NCBI RefSeq assembly: GCF_958295425.1
Contig: NC_081148.1
Location: 10,883,466-10,947,465, forward strand
DNA from: Solea solea
Taxonomy: Eukaryota; Chordata; Actinopteri; Pleuronectiformes; Soleidae
Reading direction: 5' to 3'
Length of the DNA stretch: 64,000 nt
Both the position numbers and the translations under genes were made by a program. The first letter of the stretch is position 1. Every line of letters begins with the position of its first letter. A model generated the notes under the pieces. It ran no database searches. It had not been told where the DNA came from and saw nothing but the letters and a program-made list of their open reading frames with translations. Positions 1-10,923 of the stretch are shown here, one piece after another.

Positions 1-860
1 CTACATACAGACGAAGGCTGAGAGCAATTTTTCATTGTGAACGTGACAGACAATGAATGATGATCTTTACCCTGGTGGATTCTGTTTGAGCAGCTAAATC
101 ATTTAGTTGTTTTCTGCATGTTCATGTTGCTACTTTATCAATGTTTGATACACACACGTTTTGCAACAGAAACTTGTTAATGTGCTTTAAAACATCTTAA
201 TAAGCAGAAAACACACGTCACAAATAAGGTTAATCATTTATATCTAATTCAAAGAACGTCTGTCTGTCTGTCTGATAATCACACACCTGTCTAGTGGTTT
301 GTTTGACGGGCTTCAAACTTGGCAGACGACTAACTAAGAGCACCAGTGTGTGTGTGTGCAGTGCTGACTCTGACATACTGTGTATATGTGTACGTATATT
401 ATGACCCTCCCACAACCGTCTACTGTGGTCTGCTGGAATCCTCTTTCCACTTAAGTGCAGCAAGCTTTAGTATCAGACAGAAACCAAACCAAAGTCCTTC
501 ACAGGCACTCATATCTTCTCTGTTACTGCTATCACTACAGTTAATGTTACGACAAACAAGTCTAAGTATCCTTTATTTCTTTGGCTTTTATTGGAAGTGA
601 CGAGGCACAGTGTTGCGGATGATTATGACGACGAAGTTATGATGACAGTGATGATTTGTCTTACATTGCTTGTTTTCAGCGGCTTGCGTTCGCGTGTGTA
701 TTTATGTAATGTTAGTGTTAACTGTTCCATGCCAAACCAGTTCAATACTTGGCCAAATAAAGCTGCGAATTGAACTTCAAACTCTCCCTCCCCGTCTCTG
801 TCAGATCCCTCTCTCCCTCGACTCATCCCATCACTCCCTCCTGTTTTTCACGAAGAGCGC
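1..860. other. unannotated unique sequence
   Basis: AT-rich, single-copy-looking DNA. I see short TG and TCTG runs (near 250-275 and 345-360) and no reading frame with recognisable protein similarity. Nothing else can be supported. Confidence 0.6.
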
Positions 861-875
861 AGCGGCCTTACGCAA

Positions 876-960
876 CCCAATCAGGACCCTATTTAGGGAA
901 ATCAAGTTAAATAAACCGATGTGAACCGAATTCAAATAGGGACCCTTATATAAGAATGAG
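876..960 (+). promoter_or_regulatory. promoter-like cluster: CCAAT, CArG and TATA motifs
   Basis: In 80 bp there is a CCAAT box (CCCAATCAGG, 876-885), a perfect serum-response CArG box (CCTATTTAGG, 888-897) and a strong TATA box (TTATATAAG, 946-954). The TATA box overlaps a second CArG-like sequence (CCTTATATAA, 944-953). Order and spacing fit a polymerase II core promoter reading rightward, with a start expected near 975-985. CArG plus TATA is typical of muscle and immediate-early promoters. The sequence downstream to about 1.7 kb holds no recognisable coding exon, so this could be an alternative promoter, an enhancer or chance. Confidence 0.3.
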
Positions 961-989
961 GTTGCTTCATAGATGAATAGCTCTTGGAA

Positions 990-1716
990 TGAACACGGAT
1001 TCCCAAGGCCAGTATTTATTTTCATTACCATCAGAATAGCTTCGCCTCTGAGCTCCGTGCTGAATGAGAACAGAAAAAAGAAAAAGGGGAAAATGAATCT
1101 AAACTCATTTAATCCTCAAGCGTCAATCCCATGGTTTAAACAGACATATAAGTGTTTTTGTGTTTTTTTTTAATGTACAGTACTCAAAGTATCAAGTTTC
1201 CCCCATGGTGATTAGCTGGTGGCTATGAACATCTTGTAGGTACATGTGTTATTATGATGTGCATTGGATCTTCTGTGTGTTACGGGAAAAAGTCTTCTTG
1301 CTCTTCCGTACCAGCATGTCGGGCTCACACCCGCCACTCAAACGTCCTCCATCACGAGCCTGATGTTGACTCTGGACAGTATGCAGACTCACACCATATA
1401 GAAACAATCCCGGTGAACTCTGAGAAACAGAGGTTTTTGCGCATGAGACGTTCTGCCTGCGCAACTTTGGTATGAGTTTCGACACGAGGCTTTGATGCAT
1501 GATTCTGTCAACACGTACAACACAAGACTTCACAGAGGAACGTGTGCAAACAGCACAGTGTGGAGAGAAATACTGTTTGTTTTTCAGATGAGATGAAACA
1601 TATATGGTCCTGTGGACAAGCTCGACAGTTGCAGTGGTAACATAACATCAGTAAAACAGAGAATGGAATACAGCGTAACTATCTAAGCATACTAAGTCAC
1701 TACATGACAGGGGTGT
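990..1716. other. unannotated unique sequence
   Basis: No recognisable repeat, RNA gene or coding exon. Short open frames on both strands around 1250-1530 overlap each other and show no family motif. Confidence 0.55.
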
Positions 1717-1724
1717 GTCAATAT

Positions 1725-2151
1725 CAGTGTTGTGAAGTACAAAATACTTTGTTACAAATTCACAAATCTGTACTTTACTTTGTTATTTATATTTCTAGCA
1801 ACTCTTACTTTTACTCCACTACATTTCCTCTAACTATCTTTGTTACTTGTTATGACCAAGTAAAATCAGAAGAAGAGTTTGTAATAGTATAGAGATTTTC
1901 TAGTCTACCAGAGCCAGGAATTGAACCCACAAGCTTTCAGTTGAAAGACAACTCACCCTACCACTGAACTACCATGGCTCAGTCCTCACTCCTCACTCTT
2001 ACTTCTTAAACTTAAGTATATTTTTATATCAGAAAATTACTTTTCATATGTAAGTACAGTAAATGTCATATACTTTAAGACTTTTACTTGTGACTTCAAC
2101 TTCTACCAAAGTCATTTTCTGGTAAGATACTCAAGTTAATTTTTGGTACTG
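1725..2151 (-). mobile_element. hAT-type miniature transposon carrying an internal SINE, copy 1
   Basis: One end begins CAGTGTTGTGAAGTAC at 1725 and the other closes with GGTACTG at 2151. The 8 bp outside each end, GTCAATAT (1717-1724) and GTGAAAAT (2152-2159), agree at 6 of 8 positions, as an aged 8-bp hAT target duplication would. The body consists of the 'acttaagtaaaagt' type sequence also seen at 16.3-16.9 kb. At about 1905-1985, inverted relative to the window, lies a tRNA-like SINE head: a TAGTTCAGTGGTAGGG-type A box and a GGGTTCAATTCC B box. It has no transposase and is non-autonomous. Assignment to hAT rests on the CAGTGTTG terminus and the 8-bp duplication. Confidence 0.65.
1905..1985 (-). 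repeat. tRNA-derived SINE head inside the hAT-like element, copy 1
   Basis: Read on the minus strand it has a polymerase III A-box-like segment and a B-box-like GGTTCAATTCC. Only the tRNA-like head survives; the tail seen in the 16.5 kb copy is missing. It sits at the same junction inside the host transposon as in the other two copies. Confidence 0.65.
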
Positions 2152-2159
2152 GTGAAAAT

Positions 2160-3261
2160 GTCACAACTCATTTGAAGTTGACGTGTATCCGGATAAAAGC
2201 CAGATGAATTAAAAGCTGTCATGACACTTTTAATTAATGACATAGAGTGTAGGCCAGAGCGCAAATGTAATCGGGCTTGTGTTTCATGCACAACGAGCAA
2301 ATGAGGCTCAACTTTAGCAATACAACTACAATTTAACAATAACAGTTCAAACACATCAATGCATATTTTTGACTGTAAGTGTGACAAAATAGTTCATTAT
2401 TCATCGTCCAGCGTAACCAGCATCCCTGGTTAAGCTGAACTGATAATCAGTAAAACAGATTGGTGCGCCGTTGTGGTCCAGATGAAATAGTCATTGAATA
2501 TAGTCACTCAATATCTACTCTACTGGAACCCAGCAGGCTGAGAGTGAAATGTCTTGATAAATACTGAATACTAATCATGTTCCTGCCAAGATAAATTGTG
2601 AAAACCTTCATGATGTGCCAACATCAGGTTAACATTTCATATTTCACCAAATACCAGAAAAGCAACTCCCATTCTAATCAGCCAGAGCTGTGTTTTGTGT
2701 TCTGTGCAATTAAGCAAGTACTGAACAACATATTGAAACCAAAACATGGATGAACAATTTCTGAGATACAAGTTAAAGAAACAAGAGGGCTTGCTAATGT
2801 GAAGAAAAGTAATGAGTGACATATGTTGCATGCACAGCTCGCTTAATGCAAGTTTGTCAGATTTAGAAACCGATATCACTTCCAACCCACTAAGTACTTG
2901 GCCCACTCCGCTCACTGGTTCAGGCTAAACACTAACAAGGGCTGGGCGATGACTGGCTGGAGTAGACTGGAAAAGGAGATTAACATTTCCCAAACTCTGA
3001 CTAAACTCTGCCCTGCTTTCTATCAGACTTGCTGAGATGAAAGACGAAGACGACAGTGGGGAGGATGATGATGATGTGGAGGGGGAGGAGTGACGGCAGC
3101 ATGCTGGTGATCTGTCTCTTCTGAGCGAGCTTGAGGGCAGATGAGGCTTCACATTCGTCCCAGTTGACACCCCATTTCAGCCTCTGTCCAAGTCTTTTGG
3201 TGATCCTCAGCGAAAACAAGGTACCGTTCCCAAAACAAACATGAATCACTGTCGTCCCCCT
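2160..3261. other. unannotated unique sequence
   Basis: No recognisable repeat or exon. A purine-rich GAGGATGATGATGATGTGG stretch lies near 3060. Open frames here are short and unrecognised. Confidence 0.55.
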
Positions 3262-3294
3262 CAATATGAGACCCAGGTGTTGGGTCTCATATTG
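3262..3294. repeat. perfect short-loop inverted repeat
   Basis: Two perfectly complementary 14-nt arms (3262-3275, CAATATGAGACCCA, and 3281-3294) enclose a 5-nt loop, GGTGT. It is not followed by a T run, and intrinsic terminators are not expected in a vertebrate. It more likely arose by template switching during replication. Confidence 0.85.
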
Positions 3295-4578
3295 CAGCTC
3301 GTCCCAGCTGGTTGGTCTAACTGTTATCCTTGTATATAAATATCAAGATGTATTGCTGCACCATTTTGATCTATAACGCGGTAATAGCTGTCCAAGAGCA
3401 TTAAGCAGTGAGACAATGTTTATCTGTTATGTAAGCATGACAACGCCACAGAGAAGACATGACATAGATAGAACAAAAAAACATCCATCATCCTTTCCTC
3501 TCACTTCTTCCATCCCTCTCTCTGAGTCCAGGCTGTTTCCTGTAGCTGAGCTCAGCACTGATATCAACCCTGCCCGTCCTACTGCCCCCGACCTTTGCCC
3601 TGTTGAAGCGGGTGAGGAAGTGTCGGTGGGAACTGGCTGGGTCAGGTCGGGTGACTCAGGTCCCAGTCCTGGGATTCTGGTTCCTGACTGCTCTGCAGGC
3701 CTGCTGTCTCTCTCTGTATCAAGCAGTCCACATGTGTTTCCTGTTGTTTTTCAGACTAGCAGCACTGTGTCGGCTCACCACACAAGAGCTGGGTCTTTTC
3801 CTGAGGCTTTGTTTGGCCTGGCCTCTGGGAATGGCTTAAATTTAGGTGTGTGTGACCCCCGCCCCCCCCCCATCCCATGATGATGGTTTGTGCCACTCGT
3901 AAAGTCTGGTCTTTAAAAAACCTCTCCTGTCTGTACAAATTCATAAACTGAGAGCAGGGCATCAGGTGACATGATGAAAAGTATTTCACTGTGTGTAGTA
4001 AGTTTGTTTATCAGGTTGTAATACAGCAAGGATAGCAGATACTGGTGCTGCTTCAGTATCAACTTTCTGATAATCTGACCTTGATTTGATACTCATTACT
4101 AAAATGCTTGAAGCTCAAAACCATAAAGAACTGGGCCAATATCTATAATTCAGTTGATTGTGAACAGCATCTGGCAGTAAAACACTCGAAGTACACACTG
4201 TGTCAGCAAGTTGTTTTTTTTGAATGTTCCACTTTGCTCTGCAAGTTCATTCATAAATACAGCGCACCACTTTTAAGCTCTTGAGCAGATGTGATCAAAT
4301 GCTCCAAAAACTTCTTCACATGAACGACTCTTTTGGAATTTATGTGTTAACATTTGTGAATGAAGGGAATCATCAGGTATCTCTTTGTACAATGTGAGTG
4401 CATACATAAAAGCAAAAAGAGCTCTGAAGCTGCATGTCCCTCTTGAGGAGACAGTGAGTGGGACAATGCCACAGCGCTGGAATACTAACCAGTGGAAATT
4501 GCACTTCTCTTTTATACTTAATTATCTCCAGTGGAGTGCGTGGCCAGGCTCTGTGTACTGCTGCTGATTTTTCCGTAA
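3295..4578. other. unannotated sequence, with the longest open frame of the window
   Basis: A 154-codon open frame runs from 3416 to 3880 on the plus strand, with no recognisable domain. It contains a splice-acceptor-like TTCCTGTTGTTTTTCAG ending at 3754, but that alone does not make an exon. A C-run lies at 3862-3871. I do not call a gene. Confidence 0.5.
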
Positions 4579-4694
4579 AGGGATGAGGGGGAAGGTGGGG
4601 GTATAGGGACTTTATTAAAAGCAGTCGGTGCTGGTCGAGGAGCTAGACTCGCCTGCGCTCTCTCAGGCTCTTGCTCTTCTGCTGGGACTCATCC
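4579..4694 (+). promoter_or_regulatory. TATA-like and CpG-bearing sequence at the edge of the gap
   Basis: After a G-rich stretch (GGGGGAAGGTGGGGG), a TATA-like TTTATTAAAAG (4611-4621) is followed at once by sequence with four CpGs in about 45 bp, GC-rich compared with its surroundings, running into the assembly gap. This is the profile of a TATA promoter with a 5' untranslated exon starting near 4640. No reading frame can be followed because the sequence stops at 4694. Confidence 0.3.
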
Positions 4695-4894
4695 NNNNNN
4701 NNNNNNNNNNNNNNNNNNNNNNNNNNNNNNNNNNNNNNNNNNNNNNNNNNNNNNNNNNNNNNNNNNNNNNNNNNNNNNNNNNNNNNNNNNNNNNNNNNNN
4801 NNNNNNNNNNNNNNNNNNNNNNNNNNNNNNNNNNNNNNNNNNNNNNNNNNNNNNNNNNNNNNNNNNNNNNNNNNNNNNNNNNNNNNNNNNNNNN
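4695..4894. other. assembly gap of 200 N
   Basis: Exactly 200 unknown bases. A round number usually marks a scaffolding gap of unmeasured size, so distances across it are not reliable. Confidence 0.95.
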
Positions 4895-5900
4895 AGAGAA
4901 AATATTATGTCTCTGATAAAGCGAGTGTATTGCCGTGGTGTTGCTCGTATTGTGATAACAAAGGCTGATGAAAGAGCATTTTGATATATTCTATGGATCA
5001 GTGGAAGAAGTGTGGGCTAGTTTGCACTTTTGTTAGTTTGCCACAGAAAAGTCTGTGTGGGAATTGCAAATTATACTGGGAGACATACTCCCCCACTCAT
5101 TCCTCCCTTACCCAGGTTTGTCAACGATGGTGGCTTTTGCATACGGGAAAGGATGTCCCTTGTTTACATAGTAATCTGCGGTTTGCCCGTTCAGACTGAT
5201 GTAGAAACATGGCAACACAAGATGGTGGCCAAGTCAAAACACAAAGAATCAAGACAGTTTCACACTGTGTCTTGCTACTAAATGCAAATGCTTGCGTAAT
5301 GTATATATATCTACAGATAGATGCGCAAATAGGTTACAATGTACACTATCCCACACCATCCATTAGAGTCTGAAATAGCTCTGAACAACATGTCATATAA
5401 ACTTGCGGTGCAATCCAAAATGTTTAAATGGAGAATGAACATTGTGACGTGTAAGAAGTCTCCATATGCCTGGCCAAAACTCTGCACAAACTCCCAGGGG
5501 CTGGGGTTTTGTTTTTGTCTTTAAGTCACCCAAGAATGACATTTGAACTGAAAGGCATTCAGGTCAACCACAGCATGAATGGCGGATGTCTATGTACGAG
5601 CTCCAAGAAGGAGATGCAACACAAATATTGTTGTTTCAGTGGTAACTAGCTACATGTTTCTGATGATCCCCTTCCTCTCATCAGTCTGAAACTGCTGCTT
5701 GTGAGACAGTCTAAGTAGTTTAACCCAGGGGATATTAATCATAATCTGTGGATCTTTTTTGTAGCTGCATGATGCACATGGACATGTGAAAATGTTTGGG
5801 TTATCATGTGCATGCATGTCTGTGCATGCACAATTTAGGAGGAGCTCATCGTCACATCTTGGTGAACTGACAGATAAATCCAATTTGTCTGGACATGCTC
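4895..5900. other. unannotated unique sequence
   Basis: No recognisable exon, RNA gene or repeat family. The right end (5800-5835) has two nearby GTGCATGCA words. Confidence 0.5.
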
Positions 5901-5954
5901 GTGTGTGCGTGTGTGTGTGTGTGTGCGTGCGTGCGTGCGTGTGTGTGTGTGTGT
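5901..5954. repeat. (TG)n/(TGCG)n microsatellite
   Basis: 54 bp of alternating TG with an internal CGTG run; potential Z-DNA-forming alternating purine-pyrimidine sequence. Confidence 0.95.
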
Positions 5955-8555
5955 TAGTCATCTCTTCAGTATCCTCAGGTCCCAGAAGACTAGTTGGACT
6001 ATTTAACTCAGCTGTGAATAATGGGGCCAGCAGATGTTCTATCAGCAGAAGAGGAAAAAAACGGCTATATTTATGTTGCACTGTGTCTTCTTTATAGAAA
6101 CGATATCTGTACATACGACATAAAACACCTCACCACTGTCTCAATGCAAAGCAAGGGGAAGGGGTGTGGGGGGGGGAGAGAGTGAGAGGCGTATCTGTGA
6201 GTTTGGTTTTGTTGGTAACTAATGAAGACATTAGAAGGAAAGTAGAAGGATCAGAGAAACAAAGGACAGGGACTTTCCCTTTCCTTAGACCCCACTCCGA
6301 TTCCAAAAAAACAAGGACATTTTAAAGTGACCCATCTGGGAGAACTTTGAATGTCATTTCAACTACCTATCAAAATGGCTGTATAACATAAAAGCTAAAC
6401 ACAAAAGTCGGTGGGGGCGAAGTGGGGGCAGATGTGTGGGTTCACACAACCTGATGGAGATGCAAACGGCTGTTACACTCAGTTTGGAGGCTGTGTGCAC
6501 ACTTACATGAATTGACCCAGGACAAGGAAAACTAGCACATTTAGGCAGAGGCGAAACACATATTCTCAAACACATTTTGTAACTTTAACCTTTAAATGCT
6601 GGAAGACTGACAAAAGCAGGCGTGAGTCAGAGGTGAAATGTGGAGAGACAGCGGGAATGTCAAAGTGATGCAGCCAGTAGCATTTTCAAAAAAAAACATC
6701 TTATTGTGGATGCAGTTATAGATATTGTGGCAGTATAATGGCGTAAGACTAAGTATATAGTATGTTTTTGTATTTATTTTATCATTAATTGTAGAGACCT
6801 TTGCCTGAAGATCTGGCTGAGAAGAAAAGGGAAGAATTTGGCAGATTTAGCACTTTATCAACTGAATTAAAAGAAAGCATTTTGTGATTATTGTCATGCC
6901 ACAATTATTACTATGCTGTGCAGTTTTATACTGTAGATCTCAAAAGCAACTTGCTATTTTGGTTTTCTATATTTTTGCTCAGCTTTCACAGGCTGTGCAG
7001 GTCAATCTAACTTTTTTTTGAAGATACTGATGGTGGTTCATGTGACTTCAGACCGGGGTAACAATCAGTAATCTGCGAGACATTTACTTGACAGCATGAT
7101 GGTTAGTGCATATTTTTAGACCGTATCAGTTAGTAAATTAGCAGTATTCACATTGATAGAATGTTTGTTGATAATTCAGAAATGGCTAAATCCAAAACAG
7201 CTGTTATTGTAAAACCAGACCAGAATGACCCTCTGTATTGTGGAGCCAGTGACATTCAGCTTGAAATCAAGTAATCCAAACCACCTGATGAGTTGAAATA
7301 TATCAGAGCTGTTGCTGTCATGCCAATTATAATTTTGGACGCGAGTTTCAATTTCATTTAATTCCGTCTGTCTGGTTGCGAAGAGCTTTGATATTCATTA
7401 GGTCATGTGACAAACCTGTCGGACCGTTCCAGAATTACTCAAGGCATCAGAATCAGATCTTCATGTTGCAATGTACAACTTGAAGACTCAATATGCATTT
7501 TTCCTCCTGGGGGCAGACCGTGCATTGTTAGTCACACTGCACTCCCCTTCAGCTCACCAAGTTTCCACCCGCAGTTGTCATTCATTTTGATGAGCTGTAT
7601 ACCTGTCAAACAGCAGTTAGCTTCAGGCTGACACACAGCCAAGTTTTAAGTTGCAGCGTGGAGGCCGAGTGGGAGCTCGGTTGACTGCGTTTTATTGTTA
7701 AAGTGTCGCTCACAGTGTCGAACCCACAGAGAGATTGAAATGTTTTTTTTCAGGGTGGGAAAATCACTCTGTAAACATGCATGTGAACCCACATCATTGC
7801 TCATGAGCACATTTTTATGTGTGGGTATCACCCACCGCAATATTACCACTGATTAGCACTTCTCGATGACATCAAACGCACCTGTACAGTCAGACTTGTT
7901 AAACACATCATTTTTATTCTCATATACATGACGTCAGTGTGTATTTGAAGGCAGATCTGATTTTATATGGACACACTTAAGATGCATCCAAGAGCCACTT
8001 TAATGCCAGAAGAGAACAGCTGTACTTCACACATGATCACATTTCTCAGGACAGATGTTAACACCACGTCTGAACGGGGTCAAAGTGAAACTTTATGCAG
8101 CTAAAGATCCTGATGTTTCTCTAAATAACCCATGTTTTAAATGTTTGTAGCAATCACTATACAGAACATATGAAGTGCAGGCTAATGCTTATTGATTAAC
8201 ATTCTATTTATAGCTCTTTTCAATGTGGCACATATTGACTGTCATAGCTTTTTCCACACACCTATAATAATAATAATATTAATAACTATTAGAGGCTGTT
8301 ACTGATGTACACCAGCTACGACAGCTCTGAACAATTCACTGCCAATTCATACACTATAATATGTGGTGTTTATATGGCCGTTAGAGCTCCACTGTTTGTA
8401 ATATATTTCCAACTAAGAGGCCATTATTGTTTGACTGAGAGGCCATTTTGGCAGCATGTACAGTACTTGTACATGATACTGTACATACAAATAAACGCAT
8501 AAAAGGAGCAGAAGAGATAGGCTAAAGATTGACAGAAGTTTTGGCATAAACAAGA
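5955..8555. other. unannotated unique sequence with one consensus CRE
   Basis: Mostly AT-rich single-copy-looking DNA with no recognisable exon. The palindromic cAMP-response element TGACGTCA occurs at 7929-7936. A short (AAT)n run lies near 8266-8285. Confidence 0.5.
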
Positions 8556-8557
8556 AA

Positions 8558-8650
8558 ACTAGATTCAAGAGTTCTTTATTATCCCTGAGGGGTAACATGC
8601 AGTACAGCCAGCACTAACCATATCCATCCATTCCAAACAATAATTTAATA
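8558..8650. repeat. possible LINE or SINE 3'-tail fragment
   Basis: The phrase 'ttcaagagttctttatt...ccctgagggg' resembles the 3' tail of abundant teleost retroelements, which ends in a tract like 'ttctttattgtcc'. Only the tail is visible, so the family is not assigned. Confidence 0.35.
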
Positions 8651-9206
8651 CAAATGCAATAAAAAGCACATATAATATTGCATATAAAGGAGGTACTGTA
8701 ATTCATGCCACATTTTACCCCCACACTCTCCTAGAATCAATTTGTTTATGTGTTTGCATACCTTTGGTACGCATACACCCCGATTTACTTAGTAAACAGG
8801 GGTGCATACACCCGTGTGTTTATAGTATGTAGTTGTTACTTATGTGATTGCCCGTGTGTGTGTGTGTGGGGTGAGCAGAGCTTTTTCATGGGGCTCTCAG
8901 CAGGCCAGAGCACAGCTGGTTGTGTTTATATATATACTTTTAAATACGTCCATTAACATGTCATGCAATTTAGTGCAGAGCTTAAAGCTGCTCGTGGCAA
9001 AGACAACGTGGTGCCCCCTAATGGCAGTGTGTATGACACAATGATAACCAAAGTGATAAAGATGGTTTTAGTCAGTAGAAATCATATCAAAGTTTGTCAA
9101 AAGCTGTCTGACTGTAGGAGTTTCAGAGAATTATTCATATACATACCATGACTCTCAGCTTCTCGCATATTTACATACAATATGTCTGGTTAAAAAAAGC
9201 TGCAAG
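8651..9206. other. unannotated sequence, short imperfect direct repeat
   Basis: The word GCATACACCC occurs twice within 60 bp near 8769 and 8803, and a short TG run lies near 8855. No exon is recognised. Confidence 0.5.
9011..9029 (-). promoter_or_regulatory. CTCF-like site
   Basis: On the minus strand, CTGCCATTAGGGGGCACCA matches the 19-base CTCF consensus (YDRCCASYAGRKGGCRSYV) at all but one position. This is the best CTCF match I found. CTCF binds such sites to anchor chromatin loops; orientation here points left. Motif reading only. Confidence 0.4.
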
Positions 9207-9338
9207 GGGCACCGTACAGCTCAGTGGGTAGATCTGGTAAATGTTGGGCAAATGGACCACTTGCAGTGATTTGCAGTGACCCAGGTTTGATTCCACCTGT
9301 GGTCCTTTCCTGCATGTCTTCCCCCTCTCTCTTCGCCC
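9207..9338 (+). repeat. tRNA-derived SINE
   Basis: It begins with a polymerase III A box, TAGCTCAGTGGGTAGA-like (here CAGCTCAGTGGGTAGATC), and has a B box, GGTTTGATTCC, some 60 bp later. The body continues into 'tcctttcctgcatgtcttccccctctctc', a phrase familiar from teleost tRNA-derived SINEs. Several box positions are degenerate, so it is an old copy. It is not a functional tRNA gene: there is no cloverleaf 3' half. It runs directly into the next repeat. Confidence 0.7.
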
Positions 9339-9603
9339 TTCCATCCATCCATCCATCTTCTACCACTTTATCCTCCACTTGAGGGTTGCGTTTGGGCACT
9401 GGTGCTTATCCCAGCTGATGTAGGGTGAAAGGCGGGGTACACCCATGGACAGGTCGCCGGTCCATCACAGGGCCACATAGAGACAAACAACCTATGGTCA
9501 ATTTAGTTTGCCTAATCCCCAAATGTGCATGGTTTTGGACTGTGGGAGGAAACCGGAGAACCTGGAGAAAACCCACACACATACGGGGAGAACATGCAAA
9601 CGG
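9339..9603 (+). repeat. abundant teleost interspersed repeat, copy A
   Basis: It runs from a (CATC)n/'ttctaccactttatcc' end through 'ggacaggtcgccggtcc' and 'gagacaaacaacc' to 'ctgtgggaggaaac' and 'ggggagaacatgcaaac'. The same family occurs at 20090-20432 and 28947-29172 in the opposite orientation, and in part at 45511-45655. I recognise it as a very common fish repeat but do not assign a library name. Confidence 0.75.
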
Positions 9604-10401
9604 TCCCGTCGCCATATAGAGTAACCAGTAGCACCACTACTGCTACGACACAGCAGGGCAACAACAAAGGTATACAGCCCACACTCTTCTCACCACCGTC
9701 GCCTATTGTTAACCACAGAGGAAGCGAAGAGGGATGTTTCTGAGTGAAAAGATGAGGAGGAAGAAATGATTTCAGTGAGGCCACATATGTTTGAACTGAT
9801 AGACGCGGTGCTACTGATGGGGGGGAGACCAGAGAAACGCAGACTCATCCCCACAGCTGAACTGATGCATCTGAATGGAACGTTGTGTTTGGGGTGTCAC
9901 AGCGCTTGATTGGATGGGAAACATTGTAATCCTCAAGTACAAGATGAGTCATCATCAAAATATGCAAATATGTTGACGCTACTAGCGCTCTGTCGGCCTT
10001 GTCATGGGGTCTTTCATTTACAGCTAGTCATGAGTCAGCACAACAAGCCGTAAACACTATCATCACATTATAAGGTTGATATAGTCGACATTTTAGCAAA
10101 TCAGTGATTATTTTACATGCAGTAAACATAGATCAACACATGTATTTAACAAAAAACAAACTCTTTTTCCTCTCCTCAGAAATGTAGAACTTTTTGTTTT
10201 CCACCTACGATAGTCATGTTATTTTGATCATTGGGACAAAAAACTGTCTTTTAGAGAAAATTAAACTGATTTCTCAAAATTAAACTGAGAAATCCCAAAA
10301 GTCTCTCTCCACATACAGCTACACTGCCCTGGTTTTTTAGATTGTTTAAGATTTCATACAACACACAGTCACACAAAAAAGTTGTGAAGTCACCAGATTA
10401 A
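9604..10401. other. unannotated unique sequence
   Basis: No exon recognised. At 10268-10294 the 9-nt arms GATTTCTCA and TGAGAAATC flank a 9-nt loop, and AAAATTAAACTGA is directly repeated around them. Confidence 0.5.
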
Positions 10402-10430
10402 GCAGACAGACAGACAGACAGACAGACAGA
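10402..10430. repeat. (AGAC)n microsatellite
   Basis: Seven uninterrupted tetranucleotide units of CAGA/AGAC. Confidence 0.9.
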
Positions 10431-10700
10431 AAGATCAGGTTCATTAGGAATAGAAATGTATTCTCTATTTCCCCCTAAAACAAACCAGCACAGAATGTTC
10501 TTGGCCAGTTGCCAGTTGGCGAATGAAGAGACTTTGTCTTTCTCTTTCTCTTCCATCTCCATACCTCTCTCACCCCTCGTTTTCCTCCTCCCTGGGAGTG
10601 AGAGATGAATGGTCGACAAAGGAATACAGGAAACCTCCAGCAGCCAGATTCCTCAGCTCTTGTAATGCCATTCACACTGGTGTGAGTGTGCCACTGTTGC

Positions 10701-10726
10701 GTGTGTGTGTGTGTGTGTGTGTGTGT
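10701..10726. repeat. (GT)n microsatellite
   Basis: 26 bp of perfect GT. Confidence 0.9.
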
Positions 10727-10887
10727 TTGTTTGACTGTGTGCACATCTATAGTACAGTATGTGTGAATGTGTTTGTATCAATGAGATTTAGAGATGTACA
10801 TTCTCTCACTGCTGTTGAAACACCTGCATGTTCATTTCAAATAACCATTGTTTCACAGCAGTGTGAGGGTACACTCTCTCTCTTGTG

Positions 10888-10891
<4 letters not shown>

Positions 10892-10921
<30 letters not shown>
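10892..10921. repeat. (CA)n microsatellite
   Basis: 30 bp of perfect CA, 165 bp from a GT tract of opposite strand sense, so the two could pair as an inverted repeat. Confidence 0.9.

Positions 10922-10923
<2 letters not shown>

Noticed and set aside
3262..3294. Rho-independent terminator
   Set aside because: Hairpin without a T run, in a eukaryotic genome.
3416..3880. 154-codon open frame, with an acceptor-like site inside
   Set aside because: No recognisable domain, and about one frame of this length is expected by chance in 64 kb. The acceptor-like pyrimidine tract is common in such DNA.
5901..5954. CRISPR-like or other direct repeat array
   Set aside because: Plain dinucleotide microsatellite in vertebrate DNA.
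5650..6114. 154-codon minus-strand frame
   Set aside because: A large part is (HT)n encoded by the TG microsatellite; low complexity, not a protein.
9207..9300. tRNA gene suggested by A and B boxes
   Set aside because: The cloverleaf cannot be completed and the sequence continues into a SINE body. The same holds for the three SINEs in the hAT-like elements.
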